A stretch of DNA of 57,122 nt, from the NCBI GenBank assembly GCA_030427935.1, contig JAUICI010000008.1:1-57122 (forward strand), given 5' to 3'. The notes beneath the pieces were generated by a model. It was given only the letters and a program-made list of their open reading frames with translations. It was not told the DNA's origin and searched no databases. Shown piece by piece: positions 42,201 to 51,123 of this stretch. Made by a program: the position numbers and the translations under genes. The stretch comes from Bacteroidia bacterium. GTDB lineage: Bacteria > Bacteroidota > Bacteroidia > Flavobacteriales_D > Crocinitomicaceae. The stretch's first letter is position 1. Each line of letters starts with the position of its first letter.

Positions 42201-42835
42201 TTTCTACTTTTGAGATCGAAAATACCAGTTACATCTTCGCCTTCGTAGGCTGTTTTAAGAATATCTCCGTATTCATCGTAGAGATCAATTTCTTCCCGAT
42301 CGTGTTTAAGTATTCTATACAGCTGTTGGTCAAGCTTTTCTATCTCATAAGAAAATTCTGGATGAATTCTAATTTCTTTTTGCTGCTTTAAACGCATGGT
42401 ATCATCTTCTCCGTTGTAGACAATTTCATAGTACTTTCCATCTACTGTATAGGTGACAACACCCGCTAAGTCATAATCTAATCTCAGTGATTTTCTTGCT
42501 TGCAGTTCTTTAGAGATGACATATTCATTCCAATTACCTTGATTATGTCTTTTTAGGTAGTAGATTGTTCCATTCTTTATAGCAAATCGTTCATTAAAAA
42601 TCAGATCATAAGTTGGGGGAATTAAAACCTGCGCTTTCTCAAACATAATATTCGCCAAGCCCATTTTTCCTTCGTGAATGAAAGTGAAATTTCCGCCTTC
42701 GTTTGGAAAGAGATTAAACAATTGACCATTGGGGTAACCAATCGCACTCAAACTATCTCTTGAATTTTTAAATTCTTCTTGAGAATAACCAAATACAGAA
42801 GCGGAGAGTGCTATTATGATGATTAAATTTCTCAT
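39233..42835 (-). CDS. large exported WG-repeat protein
   Basis: A 1200-residue protein with signal peptide MRNLIIIIALSASVFGYSQ. The body consists of many degenerate WG/beta-repeat units of the kind 'xYGLYDxxxKxxLxCxYDxI': GLYNIHFKKMILNCAYDSI, NAWGLIDYQYVRD, KYGLLDENFKEIIKPEYDLV and TVGLLDKTGKEILPIEY. Such repeats form beta-stranded solenoids, usually for protein or ligand contacts at the envelope. It follows the propeller gene by 2 bp and ends the transcript that starts with the second CHAT protease. No catalytic domain or sorting tail is visible, so it is probably periplasmic or outer-membrane associated. Function unknown. Confidence 0.88.
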   Translation of the reverse strand: MRNLIIIIALSASVFGYSQEEFKNSRDSLSAIGYPNGQLFNLFPNEGGNFTFIHEGKMGLANIMFEKAQVLIPPTYDLIFNERFAIKNGTIYYLKRHNQGNWNEYVISKELQARKSLRLDYDLAGVVTYTVDGKYYEIVYNGEDDTMRLKQQKEIRIHPEFSYEIEKLDQQLYRILKHDREEIDLYDEYGDILKTAYEGEDVTGIFDLKSRKWKIPPIATDVRKVENGFMLLKEKETDMYETISSYGYFSDSIHFLEYSDSIQEKLLVPFLPKDAQVLTQNDDHTWIIKKNNKVGLFYMSLFEMKAETFVKPLHDFAAYCSDLDLILTINKGRIELKKTNLNTTSKEINLSSIPSKIIKSFILYQNEVDYYEEPAHIISINGKVYGIDEKGNLELKKTQTISFGNWIPQYELYLQPNNKVILSVNNLRKEPIWDEWGEQMFDENGDYAYTISGWRFGGVFNPQTKSFEEIHSRVAPLTKGLVFEKDERSGDKISSKSSYIYNEKKFNADSFQEENGLIQFTKNGETGIMNSEQIILVQPKDYSSSIIIKDGILFSPQQEIINEWGEYDYDENGNLIMSPEILITSRGDTVKTGYYNKELLNNQLMIAQDSNSKFILYDLKNKKPLAGPLEAHNFDLPQPLGNIRWIQKDGNIALYQVGRKLSQISKENYTAINRDFIDDLPYFKVRKANLLGYYNPYGKQILSCKYQKIDSHIESSDNPSLKDASLILKQNGKYGLYNIHFKKMILNCAYDSIYINSDVINVKNENAWGLIDYQYVRDHGKIVWKIEPKYDSPLEWHKTEHYIDFGSGQSRGRMDENEKVLIEARYGRFEYLRSLSEPKEQVFIKTILNENTYGIYLQGEKELLPCKYDYVGLPKSTVHPVAIVGQKVNGNMQYGIYNLEKQNFIAECKYEFIEQARDQFLFMVGNQNDYGILDSLGNKVPNFKFKSIKGKAKDVFDAYYMKPQYYLVEGEDGMGLFNSEDLCLSIPMEYDSIQYYDFPFLLVWKNGLTGLYQVREKELVIPVEFNSIQNLNLITILEKNGQYEFRNREDSVIISNALDFEDFNDYLKIEKQGTIEIYKNEYPTYTFFCKLDAEEVLQHFEFYRFKRDGKYGLLDENFKEIIKPEYDLVHVFKNNIIIVGLKNPWATLDHNYTVGLLDKTGKEILPIEYKYSKEAGNFFFLKEGKKYFLNDNLELEEAME

Positions 42836-42837
42836 GA

Positions 42838-44898
42838 TTACTTCGTTTTTAAGAATTGAACACCGCTACCACTCGTACCGACTGCTAGTCCATATTTGTC
42901 ATTCGGACAAATGGAGTAGATCCAGGTATTTGGGCCATTGAGTATTGGTTCCGCTTCTCCCTTTTCATTAAGCTTATATAAGCCTAAGGATTTTCCTGTG
43001 TACTCATCATAACCACAAGAGGGCTGGTAGATTCGTCCAGTACCAAGGTATAAATTGTCTTTGTTGTCATACCCAACTGAACTGACATATGAAAGATTGG
43101 TCCTTACAGTAATTGTGGACCATGCTTTCTTTTTCGGATCCCATTCCTTAATCTTACCATCGTAGAAAGCAATTTTACCTGAATTACTGAAAGCAATAGT
43201 TGGAACTGCTTTAACCCACCTTGTATGAAGATTGGATATCCCTTCAGAATCATTAATCATTTTAAGTTCTTTTAAACTATTTACCCATGCATTTCCTTCA
43301 TAATCAGTAAATACAAACATATGGTCTGCTCCGTAACCAGTTAACTTATCATACAATTGGATATTTTGATTGGAGTCGATTTTAATTAAAAGCACATCTG
43401 AATCAACCTCCTCTTCTTGATAATCAAATTCAATATTTTGGTATTTGTAGATCATATAAACAACATATAGGTTGTTGTCTTTATCTTTAGTAGCACACTG
43501 AACAATTGATTTACAGTAATCAGTATTTTCCCAATTCCTAACAATCTTTGCAATATTGATTTCAATTTTTTTGGATTTACCATCTTTTAATTGCCATAGT
43601 TCGCCGCAGAAGCTAAATAGTATAGAGTTATCAGCTTGAATCGTCATGATTTTAGTATCGTAACCTTTATCGGAAATGGGATTTTCCATCTTCAAATGCT
43701 GTTCGTATGCATTGAAAACATGATGCCATTCACCATCAAACATCCAGATGTCTGATTCATTTACTAGGGCATAGGTCTTTCCATCGTGCGAAGTAATTAA
43801 TTGCCTGACATCTGTAGCTACAAGCCCTCGGTCACTCAAGGGGCTAATTTTTTTAGATTTTTTCATCAAGTAGGGACCACTGCGGGATAACAAAATCCCA
43901 TCTCCCTTACCCAAATTATAATAATTACCGGAACCATTATAAAACATGTCACGAGGAAAGTTTTCGTTCAACTTTGCGATCTTTTCATTTGTTTCTTTAA
44001 AACCAAAAAGCCTCATACTATCATTTGTATATCTAGTTCCTTCACTTGCATAACCCTCATTATAGATTCCTTGCCAATTTAAATAGGCGTAAGGAATAAC
44101 TCCCCTATCTTGATAGTACTCAATGTCTGCATAAGCATATTTTGCTCCATTCTCCCAAGTATAATTGAACTCTAAATTTGAAGGAAGCTTGGTATTTGAT
44201 TTGAACTTTGTTAGTGTATTTGCATATAATTTATTTGTAGGGCCTGGAGCTTCATGTTTTGCCGAAATAAACTTCCATGATTGATTGACATCGGTCCAAT
44301 AATAAAACTTAGAATTACTTTCCCACCCACCATAGAGACCACGAGGGTAATCTACTTGAATGAAAATCGTGTCATTAGATTCTGCGATCGCGTATATATG
44401 CCAAGGACCGATTCCTTGATTTCGCATTTCCCAACTTTTACCTTTGTTATTTGAAAAATAGACTCCCCCGGAAGAACCTGTTCCCAACCAGTAATTACCA
44501 CGGGAATCTTTTAGAAAAGCAGTTGCATCTGCACCTAGAGGACCTTCACTACTTATCCATTCTGCTCTTTCGGGAAGGATGCAACCGCATGATTTGCTAT
44601 TGACTAATTTTGACTCGATTATTTCTTTTAATTCATATTCGTCATCTGGATGTTTTTCTTTTCTCCAATGAACGGATTCAGGATGATATAGAATTTTTTG
44701 ATTTAAATAGTGCAATGCCTCTTTATAATCTTCCTCCTCGATAAAAAATGCAATTACATTGTCAAAAGCCTTTTCGTTAGGAAGTTGACTAATCTGACAT
44801 AGTACAATTTCGCATTTAGTCGGATTCTCCTTGTCGCACTGTCCATAAAGACAGTTCAAATTAATAATGATGTAAATGGATAACAAAGCAAGTCTCAT
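42838..44898 (-). CDS. exported beta-propeller-like protein
   Basis: A 686-residue protein from ATG 44898 (signal peptide MRLALLSIYIIINLNCLYGQ); the longer frame adds 9 residues. Residues ~20-110 are helical (KEALHYLNQKILYHPES, TPR-like) with several Cys. The rest holds propeller-type blades such as AFLKDSRGNYWLGTGSSGGVYFSNNKG, DNKDNLYLGTGRIY and NDKYGLAVGTSGSGVQF, typical of periplasmic ligand-sensing propellers (two-component regulator propeller family). There is no histidine kinase domain. The gene lies 2 bp before the WG-repeat gene, so the two are made together. Likely sensory or scaffolding; no family name is claimed. Confidence 0.8.
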   Translation of the reverse strand: MRLALLSIYIIINLNCLYGQCDKENPTKCEIVLCQISQLPNEKAFDNVIAFFIEEEDYKEALHYLNQKILYHPESVHWRKEKHPDDEYELKEIIESKLVNSKSCGCILPERAEWISSEGPLGADATAFLKDSRGNYWLGTGSSGGVYFSNNKGKSWEMRNQGIGPWHIYAIAESNDTIFIQVDYPRGLYGGWESNSKFYYWTDVNQSWKFISAKHEAPGPTNKLYANTLTKFKSNTKLPSNLEFNYTWENGAKYAYADIEYYQDRGVIPYAYLNWQGIYNEGYASEGTRYTNDSMRLFGFKETNEKIAKLNENFPRDMFYNGSGNYYNLGKGDGILLSRSGPYLMKKSKKISPLSDRGLVATDVRQLITSHDGKTYALVNESDIWMFDGEWHHVFNAYEQHLKMENPISDKGYDTKIMTIQADNSILFSFCGELWQLKDGKSKKIEINIAKIVRNWENTDYCKSIVQCATKDKDNNLYVVYMIYKYQNIEFDYQEEEVDSDVLLIKIDSNQNIQLYDKLTGYGADHMFVFTDYEGNAWVNSLKELKMINDSEGISNLHTRWVKAVPTIAFSNSGKIAFYDGKIKEWDPKKKAWSTITVRTNLSYVSSVGYDNKDNLYLGTGRIYQPSCGYDEYTGKSLGLYKLNEKGEAEPILNGPNTWIYSICPNDKYGLAVGTSGSGVQFLKTK

Positions 44899-44983
44899 GG
44901 TAAATCGTATAGAGTTGTTTTCCACTAAAATAGAATTAATCTGTTAAATGAACTCAAAAAGAGTATACTCAATTCTAGTGATA

Positions 44984-45547
44984 TTAACCCATCATCCCCG
45001 ACCCAAAATAAGCATAGAAAGTAACGAGAATGATTTCTCCAATAAAAACACCCAAGAACATATATTTGAAGGGCATTTTCACAATTCCAGCAACATAACA
45101 AATTAAATCAGTTGGCACAAAAGGAAAGAAGGACCAACCGATTACGAAGAGAGTAGATCTAGGATTATTCAATCTTTTTTTCCATTTGTCCACACCATCT
45201 GGGTGTTTCTTCTCCAGGTATTTACTAAACCCTAGAATATCCGAAAAGTAATAAAGCGCAGCAGAGGTGAGCATGATGCCGATCATCGAAATAACTACGA
45301 CAAAAATCAGGTTATCTGGAAACAAAACAACCCCAGCGAGTACAAAAGGGGTGCTTGGAATCAAGAATAATCCCCGAACCAGAGTGAGTACAATATAAAT
45401 TAGGAGCATTTCATTTTCATAGGAAGAAATGAAGTCGCTCAGGGCTTCTACGGTTACCAAATCTGGTCTGACAAAATAGAAGATAATTAAGGCCAAAACG
45501 CTGGCGCTCCACAGGGCGTAGAATATGATTTTTGCTGCTTTGAGCAT
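44984..45547 (-). CDS. VTT domain (DedA/TVP38-like) membrane protein
   Basis: A 187-residue inner-membrane protein from ATG 45547; the TTG 15 bp upstream would overlap the CHAT gene's stop region. Four to six hydrophobic segments are visible (residues ~5-27, 45-70, 75-98, 135-155 and 160-180). The VTT/SNARE-associated signature is present: LFLIPSTPFVLAGVVLF, then SAALYYFSDILGFSKYLEKK and GWSFFPFVPTDLICYVAGI. Related proteins are lipid scramblase or flippase-like. The gene starts 7 bp after the stop of the second TPR-CHAT gene, a tight link to a secreted protease that is noteworthy. Activity is inferred from the family. Confidence 0.9.
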   Translation of the reverse strand: MLKAAKIIFYALWSASVLALIIFYFVRPDLVTVEALSDFISSYENEMLLIYIVLTLVRGLFLIPSTPFVLAGVVLFPDNLIFVVVISMIGIMLTSAALYYFSDILGFSKYLEKKHPDGVDKWKKRLNNPRSTLFVIGWSFFPFVPTDLICYVAGIVKMPFKYMFLGVFIGEIILVTFYAYFGSGMMG

Positions 45548-45554
45548 TTTATAG

Positions 45555-48500
45555 TTATTCAATTAAAACAAAAGCAGCCCAAAAGTAAGGGTCGTATTTG
45601 GATTTCATTGCATTTTGCGTTTTTTCAAAAGCAAGGCGAATATTCAATTTTTTAGAAATGAGATTATCGTATAGTATTTCCATGAATTCCTTGGTTTCAC
45701 GGTCTGGTACTTGCCATAAACTCATAACGATATAGTTGACACCAGCTATTTTAAAGGCTCTTTGTAAACCATAAACCCCTTCTGCTCCATTAATGTCTCC
45801 AAGTCCGGTTTCGCAGGCTGACAAAACAACCAATTTCATTTTTTGCAGCTCCAGATTCGAAACTTCTCTAGCAGTTAACACACCATCTTCCTGATTGGGA
45901 AAACTCTCTAAATTCCAAACTTCATTTGCCTTTGCCAAGGCGAGTCCACTTCTCATCATTGGATTTCTGTTTTTTAACAAAGAATAATAACCAAAGCCTC
46001 TAGTTCCTCCTCTGCTATTTCCTCTAAAAATAAGGGTTGAATCCACAGTAGTTTCAATATTCTTCCACAATTCATCTGGGTCTGGATAAAAATAGCCATG
46101 CGTAGAGATGTGAGCAATCATTGAATTTGGTAGTGCTTTTTTGATGTTCTCCTCTGAGGCTAGGGTATCACTATAAATCTTATTGCTTATTTTATTCTTG
46201 TCTAAAATGAATTTAATGCTGTTGATCTCTTCACTTGTTCCAGGTAAATAAGACCAGATTTCATCTTCAACTTTGAGGCTGTTGTATTTTACTCCTCCAA
46301 TTAGCGTAGCATTTAAGTTGTCGTCCAAATTCATTTGAGTCTCGTTTCCAATTATGGCTGTTGTGCTCATCAATTGAATGGAATAATTATCCGATAAATA
46401 CCAGTCTTTAGAGCCAATAGCAGCAAATGATACACGGTGCAATATGCCATCTGGGGAATAGTAAACTTTGGATCCTTTCGGTATATATTTTTCAATTGGT
46501 GCCCAAATAAGTTTGTATAGAGCACTATTTTTTTTCTTTTTACTGCCGTAAATCGAGTTCGATTTAACAAAGTCAGAACCGGTTACATCTTGGTAGATGT
46601 TGACCAGATCTTTTTCCTTGAATAAGTTAACCATAATGGGATATTCACAGGATTGATTTACAATGAGCGCCGCGTATAGAACAGAATCTTTTTTCTCAAA
46701 CATACCTGCATTGAACCGCACAAATTCGATGGCTAGTTCATTTTTCTTTAAATGTTTTTGGACTTTTTTCCAACTATAAGATTGATCAGAATTTTCATCA
46801 GCAAAAACAGAAGAAGCTTGTGCTAGTTCTCTTTCCAGTTGATCCGCTTTTTCCTTCCAGGATTTGAGGTCCTTATTTTGCTTACTCAATAATTTAGACT
46901 GTTCCTTGGTTATCTTTTTTCGAAACTTCATCCAATCTTGATATTTCTGAATCAAGTTAGGGTCTCCACTACTCAAAATAGCAAAGCGCATGCGTGTGGA
47001 AGATTTTAAAAGAAGCCCTTTATGCATGAGCAAATTGTCATAGGTCACCGCCGTAATTTCTGGGTTTTTTTCCTTTCGAATATTGGAAAAAGCGTATAAA
47101 CTTCTGAAGCTTTGATCTACATTTTTTATATAATTGACTTGTTCTTGTTCTGTAGTGAATGAAAAGCTTTTCTTAATTCTTGCCTTATTGATTTTCAGGT
47201 TTTCTTTCAAATAGTTTTCAGACAAATCTAAATCCCCTTTTCTTGTATAAAATTGATGTGCTCTTAAGAAGGAATAAGCCAATTTTGGGTGATTCCAGCT
47301 ATACTTCTTTTTCCTTGAAGAAATCGCTTTATCAAAATATACAATAGCCTTTTCATTGTTCTTCATTTGATCATAAAGCATGGCCAAATTCAAGAAATTT
47401 CTGGAGTATAAGCGAGACTCCACACCAAATTTGTTTTTATAGATTTCTTGAGCTTTTTCATAATAGTCAAGCGCTTCCTCATTATTTTCAAGGTAGAAAT
47501 TCAAAACACCTAGGGAGACACATGCGTAGGCATAGTTAGTATTTTCTGTTCCTACGACCTTTTCCATGATTTCACGCTGCAACTCGTAGGCTTTCTGAGC
47601 TTCGTCATAATTCTTGAGTTTCATTTGAGCCAAACCAACATCTCCACAAGCATAGGCATAATCCAAATGTTCTTCTCCCAGGACATTCTTCAAAATCTCC
47701 TTTTCTTCGCGATAGGCTTCCAAGGCTTTTTCGTAATTGTTGATTTTGACGTATAACTGACCCAAATTTGCCATTCCAATGGCGTAGTCAAAATGATTTT
47801 TTCTCCCTGTGTTCTCGAGGATTTCTAAATTTTCTCGTCCATATTTTAAAGCGTTTTGATAGTCGCCAACGAGGCGATAAATTCCCCCAATATTGGAACA
47901 AACGGCGGCATAATCTGGATGCGTTTTGCCCAAGACCTTAGCTCTGATGGCTTTGGTTTCCTTATAATTTTCCAAAGCTTTATCATAGTCTCCAACAACG
48001 GTAAAATACATGCCTAAATTAAAACAAGAATGCGCATAATCAGCGGTCTCTTTTCCTGTTGAATTTGCCTCAATATTTTTTGCTGCGAGCAGGTTTTCAT
48101 AGGCTTTATCAAACTGATTCATGTCTAAATAAACAATACCTAAAGACTTCAGAGTTTGGGCTCTTCTGGGGTCTTTTGACTCGAAGATTTGTTCATCGTA
48201 TTCCTTTAATTCAAGATAGAGCTTTAATGCTGCATCGAATTCGCCCAGTTTGCTCAAATAATGTCCCATTTCGAGACTAATCCGACGGTATTTATCATTC
48301 TTCTTTCCAATGCTTTCTGCAATTGCGGTTCGAGCCTTATTCAGATAGTTGTAGCATTCTTTAAAGTTTCCTTCATTTTCAAAAGAGGGAACCAGTCGTT
48401 GACAAGCATTTGCGTAAATAGTGTCTTTAATTTTTCCTTTGGATTCAAGGATTTCAATTTGTTTAAGTCCGAAGATCTTGGCACTGTCTAGATGCCCTTT

Positions 48501-48602
48501 TTCAAGATGGTATTGGCTTAGACGGTCAAAATCTTGCCAAGTTTTTTGGGCGTTTAGGAAATTGACAAAGGTCAAAAACGCAATTAGGTATATGGATTTC
48601 AT
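45555..48602 (-). CDS. secreted TPR-CHAT protease (second copy)
   Basis: A 1015-residue protein with signal peptide MKSIYLIAFLTFVNFLNAQ. At least eight TPRs of 42-residue period (kinesin-light-chain-like, for example YAAVCSNIGGIYRLVGDYQNALKY) span about residues 40-430. A coiled linker follows to ~640, then the CHAT domain to the end. The catalytic residues are His835 in AHISTHGYFYPD and Cys930 in LSACETGLGD, with GVYGLQRAFKIAGVNYIVMSLWQVPD downstream. The domain architecture and C-terminal motifs are the same as in the copy at 32728, but the TPR arrays differ. It heads a transcript followed by VTT, propeller and WG-repeat genes. A caspase-like secreted protease; the activating ligand is unknown. 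Confidence 0.93.
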   Translation of the reverse strand: MKSIYLIAFLTFVNFLNAQKTWQDFDRLSQYHLEKGHLDSAKIFGLKQIEILESKGKIKDTIYANACQRLVPSFENEGNFKECYNYLNKARTAIAESIGKKNDKYRRISLEMGHYLSKLGEFDAALKLYLELKEYDEQIFESKDPRRAQTLKSLGIVYLDMNQFDKAYENLLAAKNIEANSTGKETADYAHSCFNLGMYFTVVGDYDKALENYKETKAIRAKVLGKTHPDYAAVCSNIGGIYRLVGDYQNALKYGRENLEILENTGRKNHFDYAIGMANLGQLYVKINNYEKALEAYREEKEILKNVLGEEHLDYAYACGDVGLAQMKLKNYDEAQKAYELQREIMEKVVGTENTNYAYACVSLGVLNFYLENNEEALDYYEKAQEIYKNKFGVESRLYSRNFLNLAMLYDQMKNNEKAIVYFDKAISSRKKKYSWNHPKLAYSFLRAHQFYTRKGDLDLSENYLKENLKINKARIKKSFSFTTEQEQVNYIKNVDQSFRSLYAFSNIRKEKNPEITAVTYDNLLMHKGLLLKSSTRMRFAILSSGDPNLIQKYQDWMKFRKKITKEQSKLLSKQNKDLKSWKEKADQLERELAQASSVFADENSDQSYSWKKVQKHLKKNELAIEFVRFNAGMFEKKDSVLYAALIVNQSCEYPIMVNLFKEKDLVNIYQDVTGSDFVKSNSIYGSKKKKNSALYKLIWAPIEKYIPKGSKVYYSPDGILHRVSFAAIGSKDWYLSDNYSIQLMSTTAIIGNETQMNLDDNLNATLIGGVKYNSLKVEDEIWSYLPGTSEEINSIKFILDKNKISNKIYSDTLASEENIKKALPNSMIAHISTHGYFYPDPDELWKNIETTVDSTLIFRGNSRGGTRGFGYYSLLKNRNPMMRSGLALAKANEVWNLESFPNQEDGVLTAREVSNLELQKMKLVVLSACETGLGDINGAEGVYGLQRAFKIAGVNYIVMSLWQVPDRETKEFMEILYDNLISKKLNIRLAFEKTQNAMKSKYDPYFWAAFVLIE

Positions 48603-48725
48603 TTCGAAATTTTCCTATGAAAGTAAGGGTTTTTATGCACTTAAAATCATAGGGAAGAATCTTTCCTCATTTTCAAATTGATGAAAGTAGTTATCTGCAG
48701 TAATGGATCAATATACGCAGATGAA

Positions 48726-50477
48726 TTATTTCACTTTCGGTGCTATCATTTCTCTACCCTGTTGAAATAAAGTAAGGCTTTCAATTTCCCCATTTTTATT
48801 CGTGTTAAATTGTATTTGTGCTTCAATATCCTTGGAAAAAAAGAAGTTTTCTGTTTTTGGAAAAATTTGAATTTTTCCTTGTCCCGTAGCTTCTGCACTG
48901 AGTTGTTGTCCCTCTAAACTAATGGTAAGCATGAAATTTGGAGCTAGTTCGTAATTTCCTAAATAGCTTTTTAAAATGGCATCATCTATTTCTTTAGCAG
49001 TATTCTCTGTACGAACCCCTAATTTTTTTAGTACTTTAATTCCATGCGTATTCCCGGGATTTAATTCTACTGATTTTTTATAGTTCTGAATGGCTTCTTC
49101 TTTTTGATTGTTTTTGAGTAAGGCTTCTCCGTAACTGTCGTAAGCATTAAATGAGTTGGGAAATGCTTCGACATTTAGTTCGAAAATAGAAATTGCATTT
49201 TCGATTTCCCCATTATTTAAATAAGTATATCCTAAAGTATTCAAGTGTTGTTCAGAAAAATCTAGAATATCACCTTGTGACTTTTTCAGTTCACTATAGA
49301 TTTTAGAAACATCTTTAATTCCTTTAGTATCAATATACGCTTTCAATTTATTCGAAATTGGAATCTTAATAGTGCAAATATTTCCCATTTGGGCCTGGTA
49401 TTTCCATGAAACCCAATCGCAGAATGTTTTACGGTAAACAGTATGTCCAGCTCCTCCATTTGTAAACATGATAAAAGCATCCTTCGTTTCTCGATTAATC
49501 CAAAAAAGAGCATGCCATCCTGTATTTGCACCCGAGTGACCCGTAAGTTTTTCTGAAGTTCCATTTAGAGCCATTATTTGATATCCCAAACCATAACTTT
49601 CATTCGAATTTGGGACTGGATTCATCATAAGACTTACAGTTGATTTGGTCAAGAATTTTGGGTCGAGAGTAGCAAGAATCAACTTGGAGAAATCTTCAAT
49701 AGTTGTATGAAATCCTGCGGCCGCTTTCGCTGTGAATAATTCAAAATCGATTTTATTTCCGAAGGCGTCATATTCTTCAGAAGATTTTAGCAATAGATTT
49801 TTGTCAATCTTAAAACTACTATTGTTCATACCCAGAGCTGATAAAATATTAGACTGCATAAAGTCTTCAAATTTTTCTCCGGAAACCTCTTCTATAATCA
49901 ATTGCAGGATGGTATATCCACCGCCGGAATACTTCCACTGTGTTCCTGGTTCCATGATGATTTCAACTCTTCCTGGACCATTGTTTTTACCGTTTAGAGA
50001 TTCTTCAATGGTTGGTAAAGTATCATTTGGTGACCATCCAGGATAACCATGTAAGGACAAACCAGCAGTATGACTCAAGAGCCTTCGAATAGTTACTTTC
50101 TTTGAGTCATATTTTGACTCAGGCAATTTCCATCGGGTAAGATATTTTTCAGCTGGATCGTCCAGTTTAATTTTACCGTCTTGGACCAATTTCATAATTC
50201 CCCAAGCAGTTACCGTTTTGGAAATGGAGCCAATATTAAAACCTGTGGTATTGCTAACTTTTGTTCCTTTTGAGGTATTTGCTAAACCATAACCTTTCTG
50301 CAAAATAATTTCTCCATTGTCGATGATACAAAGAGCAGCTCCTGGAACATTAAAGTCTTCAAGTAATTCTGGGATTTCACGGTCTATGTTTTTTAAAAAT
50401 TCATCTGTTCTAATAGAGTCAGTTTGAGCGGAAATGACAAATGGAATTAGCAAAAGTATTACTAGAAATTTATACAT
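48726..50477 (-). CDS. serine hydrolase, beta-lactamase class C/AmpC-like family, with C-terminal TPRs
   Basis: A 583-residue exported protein (signal peptide MYKFLVILLLIPFVISAQ). The N-terminal ~350 residues are a beta-lactamase/DD-peptidase fold with active-site Ser84 in SISK (84-87), a Tyr motif YSGGGY in the position of YxN, and GHSGANTG for the third motif (HxG). The residues after 370 contain TPR-like helices (YTYLNNGEIENAISIFELNVEAF, YDSYGEALLKNNQKEEAIQNYKKSVEL), a combination common in Bacteroidota esterases. True beta-lactamase activity is unlikely from sequence alone; esterase or D-peptidase is more probable. It has its own promoter and is monocistronic. Confidence 0.9.
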   Translation of the reverse strand: MYKFLVILLLIPFVISAQTDSIRTDEFLKNIDREIPELLEDFNVPGAALCIIDNGEIILQKGYGLANTSKGTKVSNTTGFNIGSISKTVTAWGIMKLVQDGKIKLDDPAEKYLTRWKLPESKYDSKKVTIRRLLSHTAGLSLHGYPGWSPNDTLPTIEESLNGKNNGPGRVEIIMEPGTQWKYSGGGYTILQLIIEEVSGEKFEDFMQSNILSALGMNNSSFKIDKNLLLKSSEEYDAFGNKIDFELFTAKAAAGFHTTIEDFSKLILATLDPKFLTKSTVSLMMNPVPNSNESYGLGYQIMALNGTSEKLTGHSGANTGWHALFWINRETKDAFIMFTNGGAGHTVYRKTFCDWVSWKYQAQMGNICTIKIPISNKLKAYIDTKGIKDVSKIYSELKKSQGDILDFSEQHLNTLGYTYLNNGEIENAISIFELNVEAFPNSFNAYDSYGEALLKNNQKEEAIQNYKKSVELNPGNTHGIKVLKKLGVRTENTAKEIDDAILKSYLGNYELAPNFMLTISLEGQQLSAEATGQGKIQIFPKTENFFFSKDIEAQIQFNTNKNGEIESLTLFQQGREMIAPKVK

Positions 50478-50509
50478 GATTTTCTTTTATTTAGTTATTT
50501 GGCTTGGAT

Positions 50510-50538
50510 CAAAAGTAGTTTTTGAATTTTGACACAAA
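50510..50538 (-). promoter_or_regulatory. promoter of the serine hydrolase gene (-33 and -7)
   Basis: Minus strand: TTTG (50538-50535) as -33, then 17 bp, then the -7 box TACTTTTG (50517-50510), 33 bp upstream of ATG 50477. It matches the Bacteroidota TTTG/TAnnTTTG pattern at normal spacing and is the clearest promoter in the window. Confidence 0.7.
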
Positions 50539-50651
50539 ATATTTAATCTGTGAACGAGTCAATTATGTCTTTGAAATAGATAAGGTTATCTGTCAATTAC
50601 TCCAGCGAAATAAGAAGATTTAATACTCTATTTCGAAATGGTTTCAAACAT

Positions 50652-50697
50652 AAAAAGCATCTCTCCCTCCAGATAACTATCGGGAGAGACACTTTTT
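50652..50697. terminator. bidirectional hairpin terminator, copy 1 of a dispersed element
   Basis: TCTCTCCC (50660-50667) pairs with GGGAGAGA (50682-50689), with an outer AAAAAG/CTTTTT stem (50652-50657 with 50692-50697) and a small internal loop. The A-run acts as U-tract for the minus-strand gene 50715. The sequence is homologous along its length to 55526-55568. The 237-bp gap 50478-50714 otherwise contains only the promoter described above. Confidence 0.7.
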
Positions 50698-50714
50698 AAC
50701 TTGTTGCTTCTGTA

Positions 50715-51029
50715 TTATCGTTTTTCAAAGACAAACTTGAAGTTGTAGGTTTCTTCGCATGGGTAGATGTTCTCCAAATCCATTTTAGATAGTTCGGATT
50801 TTACGGAATTAATCAACCATTGATCCGACCCCATGATTTCTTGAACCTGAATTTTTTGATTCACTACCGTGAAACTTACGACTACAAAATCTTGGTATTC
50901 ATCATGGAATTTGTAATCGTGAAGATCAAGGGTAAGTTTATCTTCTAGTTCTTCTTTTATGGGACGATTCCCATTTGCCATCAGGGATGTTGTCACCACA
51001 AACCCTAAAATCATCATCATTGTTTTCAT
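50715..51029 (-). CDS. small exported protein, unknown
   Basis: A 104-residue protein with signal peptide MKTMMMILGFVVTTSLMANG. The mature ~85 residues carry an acidic helix (KEELEDKLTLDLHDYKF) followed by beta strands (FVVVSFTVVNQKIQVQEIMGS) and a single Cys (YPCEETYNFKFVFEKR). This resembles small TonB-C-domain-like Bacteroidota proteins, but I do not name a family. It lies between the glycine-zipper gene and a terminator. Confidence 0.7.
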   Translation of the reverse strand: MKTMMMILGFVVTTSLMANGNRPIKEELEDKLTLDLHDYKFHDEYQDFVVVSFTVVNQKIQVQEIMGSDQWLINSVKSELSKMDLENIYPCEETYNFKFVFEKR

Positions 51030-51123
51030 GTTCTTTTGCTTTAAATTAATACTTGCTTTCTTGATTATGTTTTGCTCTTTAGTGTTCCCATTTCTTATTT
51101 GGTTTCAATTTTTTTTTCGAATC

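Noticed and set aside
32728-48602. TPR-CHAT proteins as part of a CRISPR-linked Craspase system
   Set aside because: Both have signal peptides, and there is no Cas7-11-like gene and no CRISPR array in the window.
48726-50477. Class C beta-lactamase resistance gene
   Set aside because: The SxxK and HxG motifs only place it in the broad serine hydrolase family, and YxN is altered to YSG; the TPR tail suggests an esterase-like role.
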